From Owenia fusiformis (Eukaryota; Annelida; Polychaeta; Sabellida; Oweniidae), in NCBI GenBank assembly GCA_903813345.2, contig CAIIXF020000011.1, forward strand, positions 24,918,166-24,982,165: a stretch of DNA of 64,000 nt, given 5' to 3'. The translations under genes were made by a program, and so were the position numbers. Position 1 is the stretch's first letter. Each line of letters starts with the position of its first letter. The notes under the pieces were generated by a model. It saw only the letters and a list, made by a program, of their open reading frames with translations, was not told the origin of the DNA and did not search any database. Shown one piece after another: positions 11,144 to 21,700 of the stretch.

Positions 11144-13075
11144 TACAAAGTGTCCGGAAAGTAAATATACAAATGCTCTAATTTCAATAGATTTACCTGT
11201 TGTGAGATGAAATTACTACAGATTGTAGAATGACATAATAACATAATAATGTTTTAAAATGAAAAAGTTACAGCTGTTATGGTAACAGGCAGAAGAAGTG
11301 AATACTATTTAAGTTACTCGATCCAAAGTTGTAGAAAATACTCATAAAACTACAGCGAACATTGGGAGATTCAGTTCAATGGCAAATGAGGCCTGTTTAT
11401 AAAATTTGTTTTCGAATGTGCTAATATGACAGGTCATCTTTGGGAACCCCCTCCCTTGGGTAACAGGAGTCAGAGGTATGTGGAGCAACGTTGCAATTGT
11501 GTTTTATAATTCTTTTTCCTGCTCATGTCATTTTGGCACATCATCTGTTCCTATTTTACATCAAATTATGTATCACAACAACATAAGGCTTAGAACTGTA
11601 ATATTATTTGGTCATTTGACATTACTAAATGTCAATCCAATACTATGTCTTTCCCTCCCACCATTATCTAAACATTTGTGGTGCATCTTGACCAGAGATT
11701 CAAAGACCTGACAAAACCACTGCTGCCCATCTCTCAGATTGCTGATAACACAGCTGGCTTCCAGCAGAGTCTCATTTTTATGTTGACCTTATTATACAAA
11801 TAGTGACTGCCATTGAGGGCAATAGTGTAAATTATTTCCCCGAGGGAATATCCTCTACAATGTACTATTCCCAAAGCCGCAGGCTGAGGGAATAGTATAT
11901 TGTAGAGGATATTCCCAAGGGGAAATCATTTACACTATTGCTCGAAATTAGGCAGTCACTATTTGTTTTATTATATACCCTATACTGACTCTTGTCCCGT
12001 TTCCTCTGCGAAGGCCAAAAAGGCTTAGAAAGCCCCCTCCCCGGGTCCATTGTTAGCATTATAAGCTGTGACGTCATCAGATGCTCAACAGAAATTTTTG
12101 CCTCTGAGACTCTCACTTGACAAATTCAATCGCGTTTAACACGCGGAATAGATTATCATAACACTTGAAATTACACAGACGTATTGAGCTTAGGGAACTT
12201 TATACACGTTGCTTATATTGTATCGTTCACGCACGTCTGTCATGGTGAACGGAGTTGATTTGTGTTTGTGCTCATCCTCCATTTTTCTGTTTTTCGTCTG
12301 CGCAGTGATGATGAGCAGACGTTTCCAAGGGTAATAGAGCTTGCAATTGTGACGTCAGCGGGCAATAGTTCAAATGTATATTCCCGCTGACGTCACATTT
12401 GAGGGAATATAACTTTCCGAGGGAAATAGTAAATCTATTTCGGAACACGTGACTAGGTATTGACCAATCAGGATTAGTGTTACATATTGGGTATATAATA
12501 AATACAAATATCGCTTTCAGATATTCATTGATGTAAGTCTAACGGGACTATATCAGGGGAATATAAGACATTGTAAAAAGGTTTAATGTCAAGACATTCA
12601 ATTGTAAGATTTGTTTTCTTTGTTTTGTGATTTGGTGCATTTTGCAATATTGACTTTCCTATCAATCCAGCAACCTCTTTTCCAAGCACTTATATAATAT
12701 TTCTTTCTTTATACTGGTTAGTAACATTATATAGTTCTGATATGCATCAATGTTATCACTATACTCAGGAGAAAATTATGGCAACAATAACACAATATTG
12801 AACAAAACAAAACATTGATAGAAAATACAAAAATAAACACTGTTTAAAATTGTTATATTCCTGCAATTTATCACATTTTAGCGATATTCTAGAACTGCTC
12901 CACATACCTCACACCACCGTAACCATGTCAACCATAATTTATACACTTTTAGACAATATAGGATGAAAAGAGTTGGTAGATATATTGCCATTACAATCTG
13001 TAGCAGTTTCATAACAAAAAACCTAAATCTCTTGAAATTATGGTATTTGTATCTTTACTTTCCGGACACCCTGTA
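11144..13075. mobile_element. TA-flanked inverted-repeat element, 1.9 kb, GTGTCCGGAAAG ends
   Basis: The left end at 11144 (TACAAAGTGTCCGGAAAGTA) and the right end at 13075 (inverse, CTTTCCGGACACCCTGTA) match, and the arms can be aligned for over 100 bp (shared block CTACAGATTGTA). The CAGGGTG-type end and TA edges resemble mariner/Tc1-like elements. No transposase is seen. It carries the hairpin at 11819-11942 and a GCGGGAATA inverted repeat around 12357-12395. Confidence 0.7.
11819..11942. repeat. Near-perfect hairpin, about 124 bp
   Basis: The left arm reads GCAATAGTGTAAATTATTTC onward to CTATTCCC at 11872; the right arm from GGGAATAG at 11888 is its reverse complement with few mismatches (CATTTACACTATTGC at the end). 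The loop is about 15 bp. As RNA this would form a long stable stem. Confidence 0.85.
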
Positions 13076-13103
13076 AAATCAAATAATCAAAAAGGGATAA
13101 ACA

Positions 13104-13632
13104 TCACTGGTGATCCACTCGATTACGCTGGAACCGTTTCGGTAACAAAATGTCGGAACGTCGAAGGTACGATTTTTATTTTTTCCTTATTTCACACGTT
13201 GTAGGCAGAATTCCCACGACATTTTTATCACAAACGTGTATCAGTATTATATGTTTAAGAAAATGTACACATTTGCGAACAAATAGTTCAGAAGACAGCG
13301 GAATTGTCGATTCAATTCCTCACTAAGTTACATAAACGGTATTTCGAAAAAAGGGAAGATCTGCACTTTTAACCCCTACCGTCTATGTAACTTAAGTGAG
13401 GAATTAATAAAATCTACGATTCTGTTGTCTCCTGAGCTATTTTGTCGCAATCATGTACATTTTCTTAAACATATTATAATGATATAGGCGTTTGTGAGAA
13501 AAAATGTTATGGGGATTCTGCCTACGACTCGTAAAATGAGGAAAAAAGAAAATCGTACCTTCGACGTTTCGACATTTTGTCACCAAAACGAACCGTTTCT
13601 GTAACCAGCGTAATCGAGCGGATCACCTGTGA
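13104..13632. mobile_element. Foldback element with two arms of about 240 bp
   Basis: The left arm 13104-13340 (GGTGATCCACTCGATTACGC at its outer end, CTCACTAAGTTACATA at its inner end) is the reverse complement of 13379-13632 with scattered differences and a 38-bp spacer. No coding capacity. The open frame on the minus strand here is a by-product of the arm. Confidence 0.8.
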
Positions 13633-15770
13633 ACATAAAATCTCCCAAATTATTGATTTCGCAAATCTCAGCAACTTTGATTGAGCAATTACATGAATTA
13701 CGGTTGATATTTCATTGATTGCCCTCTGCCTTCTGGAAATGACATTTCTAATGCTGGCTATCGATCCCAAATCAGAAGTGTTAATTGTAAGTCATAGAAA
13801 TATGTCTGGAATTACGACTCTTAATTCGTATCGTGATTTTTATTAGTCGCTTAGAATTCTCTATAATGTACTCATGATCTCTCAATCTTCCAGTCTGAAT
13901 GGAAGACAGCCTGAATAGAATGAGATTCATGCATTTTTGGAGAAAAGGGGAAACTCACTAATTGATCTTTCGGATTTTCTCATTTTTGATGAATCTAGTC
14001 GTACGTATACAAGTATAATTAAATTGGATTCGATTAGAGACTATATTGAGCATGAAACCAGGGACACACGTGTAATTTTCCACAATATTTTATTTTACAT
14101 CTAAGGTGAAAACACGTGAATGCGATTTGACATCCTTGTTTGTAAACGTTTGAATATTCACATGAATAATTTTTACATGTCGAGGATATAAATAGCTCAA
14201 AATTACAAGTCAAATTGCAAATACTGTGAAAAAATATCGTCGGGACGAATGCATACCGTTATCTACAGTTCGGACGAATGATTGGATCATGTTGCCAAGT
14301 TGCTCTTGGCCCATTTGAATGTTAGCTTACTTAGTAGTAGTAATACTAGGCTTGTGAAGTGCAGGCTTGTAACAGCCACACAGTACACGGAAGCTAGCAA
14401 TGGATTAAATACTTTACAGTTGACTTATTGCACATTGAGCTGAGCCTGCTTTGCTTTAATTTTGAAATCCTAACCGAGAGAGATTATGCAGCGATACTAC
14501 CCTCTTCCACATAGCCTGTCAGTCTAGGTATCAGCGTAGTTAACATCATTGAATGGCAAAGCAACTGCAACTATGCTAAACGGACGGCTGTACGCACGGT
14601 TATCTGCCATTCCTGGAGGTGAGTGTGGGCGTGGCTCTCAGGGGACGGTCTGATAAATCGGATTCAACCATATGTACTGTCTTGTGGAAATTGCAGTGAC
14701 ATTTTTTTGCACACAATTATTAAATTTTAGGAAACATTGCTTCAGAAAAGTAAACATTATAACATTTCAATTAAGTAGTAAGGTGCAATTAAATGCTATT
14801 AAAAGTAACACAGCACATTGTCAAGTGAAAATAAAGCTACAGGGGAAGTAGCAAATATGCAAATTAATCTACTCCTTCGGCCATCTTGAATAGCACTTCG
14901 TGTAAACAAATATCTTTTATTACCATACCTGAACATATATGGGTTATAGTATGAATATTTTCATTCCTTTCAAAAAATCAGACTGAATGACATAGCCAAA
15001 GGCAATGAGCCAACCACGTTCAATGGTTTGATTCCATTTGCTCCTTTAATATGAAGAGTCTTCACAGATCTTTGGAAGTAATATAGACTAATAGCTACAC
15101 AAGCGTTGCCTGTATATTTATCGATGTTTCATGTAAATATCAACGCACAATATGTGCAATAGTAAGTTGTATATTGTGAAACTATTTATATGACAATTAT
15201 TAGTCTGGATATAATAAAAGCAATATATTGTAAGTACCATACAGCAATATATTGTAAGTACCATGCAGCAATATATCATAAAGGGGTCTTCAGGCTAATA
15301 GATCATTAATAGTCTAGCTACAAGCTTTCGTGACCCCCTCCCCATTATTACACTCCACCACCTGTTGTTGAAGAAGATATAAGAGGTCACGAGTTTTGAA
15401 GCAATGCTAATGGGGTCTCAATAGTAAATATACAGTAAAACCATCTAATCCGAACGCCTTTGGGACCGGCTAATAGTGTTCAAATTTCCAGGTTTAATAA
15501 ACATGTAGGTCACTTGGAAATTACAAAGTTAGAGTGAGAAAAAATGTTGAGGTGTTCGGATTAGACAGGTGCTCAGATATACAAGTTTAACTGTACTCAT
15601 ATGAAGTCGACTTAACATGCCTTGATTATATTTTCAGATTTTCGTAATATACACACTGACCATATAACCCCGATGGTGAGTCGAAATAACAAACAGCAAC
15701 AGGCATTTCTAGACTTTATATCAAACTCGAATCAAGTCTGAGTGAATCTGACGTCAAAATAAAGTTTAAG
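13633..15770. other. Upstream region of the transporter gene
   Basis: No exon was recognised. Two small repeats are present: about three copies of a 31-bp unit (ATATATTGTAAGTACCATRC) at 15208-15280, and the pogo-like MITE at 15431-15595. The transporter promoter should lie here, but I see no convincing TATA box or initiator. Confidence 0.4.
15431..15595. mobile_element. pogo/Tigger-like MITE, about 165 bp
   Basis: It starts TACAGTAAAACC and ends with AGTTTAACTGTA, the TA-flanked CAGT(A)AAACC-type ends of pogo-like elements. Inside, CTAATCCGAAC near the left end is inverted as GTTCGGATTAG near the right. A diverged left half (TACAGTAAACCCC) stands at 25919, directly beside another MITE. Confidence 0.65.
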
Positions 15771-18700
15771 ATGGAGTCAAATCTGAGTAAAGATGGTGAA
15801 TCAGAATTTAAAAAGAAACTCTCAATTCAATGTGCAGATTCTATTCTAAACGATGAAGACTCACATAAACAGGGTGAAAATTCACCTCAACAATATGAAA
15901 ACTCACTTAAAAGTGATGAAAAGTCACTTCTATGTAGGAGAAATTCACCTCAGTTAAGCAACCATTCAAGTAATGAGCACATGATGGATGATGATAACAA
16001 TGAAAAACACAACACTTGTAATGATGATGGAACTGATGATATGATTGCGAATTTAGAACCTCTTGTCCAGGATAATGGAATTACACAAAATAAGCAGGTA
16101 CTGGAGACGAGGCTTTACAAAAGAAGGTGGTTCATTCTCATATTGTTTTCTTTATTCTCCATGAGTCATTCCTTTCAGTGGCTCCAGCTAAGCATCATTG
16201 GCAATATTATCCACAGGTAAGCTTGTTTCGACATACTACAATGTACGTATTTGTCTTCAAATTAAATAATGTGTTTGTCATATGGCTCATTAATGTGCTT
16301 GTCTTTTAGTTCGTTAATGTGTTTGTCGTGTGCCTTATTAATGTGTTTGTCTTTTACTTCACTAGTGTGTTTGTCATGTGCCTCGTTATTGCGTTTGTCT
16401 TTTACTTCATTAGTGTGTTTGTCGTGTGCCTCATTAATGTGTTTGTCTTATAATTAATTAGTGTGATTGTCATATGTCTCATTAACGTGTTGTCTTTTAC
16501 TTCATTAGTGTGTTTGTCGAGTGCCTCATTCTTTTACTTCATTGGTGTGTTTGTCGTGTGCCTCATTAATATGTTTGTCTTTTACTTCATTTATGTGTTT
16601 GTCGTGTGCCTCATTAATATGTTTGTCTTTTACTTCATTGGTGTGTTTGTCATGTGCCTCATTCATGTGTTTGTCTTTTACTTCATTAGTGTGTTTGTTA
16701 TATGTCTCATTAATGTATTTGTCTTTTAATTCATTAGTGTGTTTGTCATTTGCCTCATTGATGTGTTTGTTTTATAATTAATTAGTGTGTTTGTCATATG
16801 TCTCAAAAGACATTAATGTCTTTGTCTTTTACTTCATTTATGTGTTTGTCGTGTGCCTCATTAAGGTATTTGTCTTTCAATTCATTAGTGTGTTTGTCAT
16901 GTGCCTCATTAATGTATTTGTTTTATTATTCATTAGTGTGTTTGTCCTATGTCTCATTAATGTGTTTATCTTTTACTTCATCTATGTGTTTGTCGTGTGC
17001 CTCATTAATGTATTTGACTTTTGATTCATTAGTGTGTTTGTCATGTGCCTCATTAATGTATTTGTCTTATTATTCATTAGTGTGTTTATCATATGTCTCA
17101 TTAATGTGTTTGTCATTTACCTCATTAGTGTGTTTGTCAAATGCCCCATTAATGTATTTGTCTTTTAATTCATTAGTGTGTTTGTCATATGCCTCATTAA
17201 TATGTTTGTCAATTACTTCTTCAGTGTGTTTGTCAAATGCCCCTTTAATGTATTTGTCTTTTACTTCATTAGTGTGTTTGTCATATGCCTCATTAATATG
17301 TTTGTCTTTTACCTCATTAGTGATTGTCATGTGTATAATTAGTGTGTTTATCATTTACTCAATTTGTGTGCTTTTCGTGTGCCTCATTAATGTATTTATC
17401 TTATTATTCATTAATGTGTTTGTCACATGGCTCATTAATCTGTTTGTCTTTTACTTCATTAGTGTGTTTGTCGTGTGCCTCATTATTGTGTTTATCTTAT
17501 TATTCATTAGTGTGTTTGTCATATGGCTCATTAATGTGTTTGTGTTTTACTTCATAAGTGTGTTTGTCGTGTGTCTCATAATGTGTTTGTCTTTTACTTC
17601 ATTAGTGTGTATGTCGTTTGCCTCATTAATGTGTTTGTCTTTTACTTCATTAGTGTGTTTGTCATGTGCCTCATTAATGTATTTGTTTTTTAATTCATTA
17701 GTGTGTTTGTCATGTACCCCATTAATGTATTTGTCTTTTAATTCATTAGTGTGTATGTCGTGTGCCTCATTAATGTGTTTGTCCTCTTATTCATTAGTGT
17801 GTTTGCTATATGTCTCATTAATGTGTTTGTCATTTACCTCATTAGTGTGTTTGTTAAATGCCCCATTAATGTATTTGTCTTTTAATTCATTAGTGTGTTT
17901 GTCATATGCCTCATTAATATGTTTGTCATTTACTTCTTCAGTGTGTTTGTCAAATGCCCCTTTAATGTATTAGTCTTTTACTTCATTAGTGTGTTTGTCA
18001 TATGCCTCATTAATATGTTTGTCTTTTACCTCATTAGTGATTGTCATGTGTATAATTAATATATTTATCTTATTATTCATTAGTGTGTTTGTCATATGGC
18101 TCATTAATGTGTTTGTCTTTTACTTCATTGGTGGGTTTGTCATATGCCTCATTGATATGTTTGTATTTTACTTCATTAATGTGTTTGTCTTTTACTTTAT
18201 TAGTGTGTTTGTCGTGTGCCTCATTAATGTATTTATCTTTTACTTCATTAGTGTGTGTTGTCTTTTACTTCATTAGTGTTTGTCATGTGTCTCATTCATG
18301 TCTTTGTCTTTTACTTCATTAGTGGGTTTGTCATATGCCTCATTGATGTGTTTGTCCTTTACTTTATTAGTGTGTTTGTCATTTGACTCATTAATGTGTT
18401 TGTGTTTTACTTTATTAGTCTGTTTGTCATTTGACTAATTAATGTATTTGTCTTTTACTTCATTAGTGTGTTTGTCTTTTACTTCATTAGTGTTTGTCAT
18501 GTGTATAATTAATGTGTTTATCTTTTACTTTATTAGTGTGTTTGTCATTTGATTCATTAATGTGTTTGTCTTTTACTTCATTGGTGTCATATGCCTCATT
18601 AATGTGTTTGTCTTTCATTTCATTAGTGTGTTTGTTATGGGTCTCATTAATGTGTTTGTCTTTTACTTTATTAGTGTGTTTGTCATGTGCCTCATTAATG

Positions 18701-21700
18701 AATTGGTCTTTTACTTCATTAGTGTGTTTTTCTTTTACTTCATTAGTGGGTTTGTCATGTGTCTCATTAATGTGTTTGTCTTTTACTTCAATAATGTGTA
18801 TGTTTTTCAGACCAAGATGCATCTTTGTGTCACTTTGTTCGTCTCGAATAACATCTACATTTTGTCTCGAATTACGCTTGTTAAGCCTGAAATTATCTTT
18901 ACTTTTTTTCAATGCATGCTTTTGCAGGTATTACAACTCTAGCATTCCTGGTACAGGGCACCAGCAACAAATGGCTATTGATTGGTTGAGCATGGTTTTT
19001 ATGCTGGCCTACGTCATTCTAGTATTCCCAGGTAACAAACGCACTGCCCAGCACAAAATGTTGCATGTGTACATATGAGCTCTCAGATATAACTTTCATA
19101 CAATCAAAATGTCTTAATAATTTGACTATATTTACACGATAACTCCATTGCAAGAATTCGAACAAAGTTGTTCAAATTACGTACCATTTTATTCAGCTGC
19201 ATGGTTGTTAAGTCACAAGGGTATTCGGGTGACAGTTGTTCTTGGGGCGGCCATCAATATGTTAGGAGCCTGGATCAAATGTGCCAGTGTTGATAGGGGA
19301 CGCTTTTGGACGCTGATGCTGGCCCAGACAGTGACCTCAACTGCTGGGGCGTTGATTCTTGGGGTACCCTCCAGGATCGCTGCTGTATGGTTCGGTCCGA
19401 ATGAAGTGTCTACAGCGACATCTTTAGGTGTCTTTGGTAGTCAGGTATGTATATATCCCAATATTTAATTTGCCATAATCGAACTATCTGTAAAACTTCG
19501 CAGTGAACTCCAACAACATCAATATATAATTTTCTGCATTTTAAATGAAATCTTCAATTTCCAGCTCGGAGATGCGAGTGGATTTCTCATTCCGCCAATG
19601 GTTGTTAAGAATGATGAAAACATCAATGTAGTTGGGGACTATCTACGTCACATGTTCTGGGGCACAGCGGCGGTGACATCATTAGTTTTTCTACTTGTCA
19701 TTATAGGTGATATGTTTAATATAATATTTTTTTTTAAAAATAAATTATTTTGTTATATATATTTTTTATTATAAGCTATTCCATTCAGCGCCTGTCCCTT
19801 AGAAAACACGATTAATTAATTAGCAATCCCCTTTTGATTTAATGAAGAGGTCACATTAATTTCAATTGTGCGTTTTGACTGCATTTTGAAATGATTGAAA
19901 TTGGAATTGAAATATAACACTACTGTGACTGTACCAATGTACCGTTACTGTCAAATACCGTACTTAATGCTTAATACCTAAATATGGTATCTATATTCAC
20001 TTCTTAAATGTTTAATTGCAGTTTACCGCGCTTCCCCACCCCATCCACCTAGTCAGGCAAGGGCACATGTAGTAGCTTCAGACAACCAATCTACCCACAT
20101 ACAATCCATAGTGAAGATGCTAAAACATCCAGGGTTTGTTCTCCTCATGATAGCTTATGGTATGAATTGAACTTTTTCAATGTATTTAGTATAACTCACA
20201 GCCCCTTTCTCCCCAACTCGCATTTATTTTAATGTTGTTTGAGATTATTGTTTCTTTATTAACTCGTTAAATTATATGGTTGTTCAAATATTTTTGTTCA
20301 TGGTTATGAAATCATTCGTTTGTTCAAACATATCTAACGTTAACCTCTTCAACATGTTTTTTTTGTAACTCATAAAAAGCTTTGTTTGGTACATTTCCAG
20401 GTATAAATACAGGCTGTTACGTTGCCATAGCAACATTGCTTAATCCAATAATTATAGGACAGTTTGAGGTAAGATACTATTGGTGCATTTATTTTGCAAG
20501 ACTGATATGACAATTGGTATGATATTTTAAAATTGAAGGGTGGGATTGTTACATTCTGGTGCAAAAGTACGACACTAAACCAATAAATATCAAGAATGTC
20601 GAACTTTTTTAAATTTAAAAGCTGTTTTACAAGACAAAATAAACCAACCAATACAATTGCTAAATGAATTCTTTTTCTTGGATTCTGTTGGAAACCAGTT
20701 TTGGTCCATATGATGCTACCGCAAATGGCGCAGACAGCATACACTTCGATTGTTTTCTAATTTCAACTATAGCTTTTAATAACATTTAGACAAAAGCTTC
20801 TAATAAATATTCAAAATTCTCTATATACTGATTAAAATATATCAATTCAAAATAGTCCTTGGTAAAGTGCAATCTGAGATGATTGAGTACAAGAGAAGAT
20901 CGATTGCTCCAGCACTTTATCAAGAAAAATTCTAAAAATCCAGAAAGAATTGCAAAAGTGTCGAACATTTTCAGAGTGGTGGTGGGCATGCAGGGAGGAT
21001 TTTAATAGAGTTGAATATTTCCGAGGTGGTGATGTGAATGCAGGGAGGATTGTAATAGGGTTGAACATTTCTGAGGTGGTGATGTGAATGCAGGGAGGAT
21101 TATTATAGGTTTGGGTTTGAATGTTTCTTTGGTGAGTAATGAATCCAGAGAGGATTGTGATATGTTTGAATATTTCCAGGGTGAGGAGGTAAATCCAGTG
21201 AGGATGGTAATAGGTTTAAAAGTGACCATGGTGAGGAGGTGAATCCAGTAAGGATTGTAATAGGTTTAAATGTTTCCTGGGTGAGGAGATGAATCCAGGG
21301 AGAATTGCGATATGTTTGAATGTATTCAGGGGGAGGAGATGAATACAGAATGGGTTTTTATAGTTGAATGTTTCTAGTGTGAGGAGGTGAATCAAAGGGG
21401 GATTGTAATAAGCTTAAATGTTTCCAGGGGACAGGGGCGGATCCAGGAACCAACAAGGGGGGGGGGCCCAAATTTCAGGTCAGAGAAAAAAACGTCCGCG
21501 CTTGCGCGGAAAAAATTTTTGGGCCCCTAAAATCCAAAAGTGGGCCCAAATTTTGAAATATTGAGGCCCATTTTCTTCAAAATTTGGCCTGAAATTAACA
21601 AATAAGGCCTTAAAAGGCCCAGTAATGACCAAAAAGGCCCACTTTTTGGGGCCTGAAGGCCTTGTTTGGCCCAAAAATTTTTTTTGGGCCCAATTTTTTT

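Noticed and set aside
16798-17973. 391-codon open frame on the plus strand as a gene
   Set aside because: It is entirely minisatellite A with a unit divisible by three; equally long frames exist in other phases and on the other strand.
18512-19078. 188-codon frame that includes transporter exon 2 as an alternative first exon
   Set aside because: Its upstream part is minisatellite A; the frame through exon 2 is fortuitous, though RNA data could revisit it.
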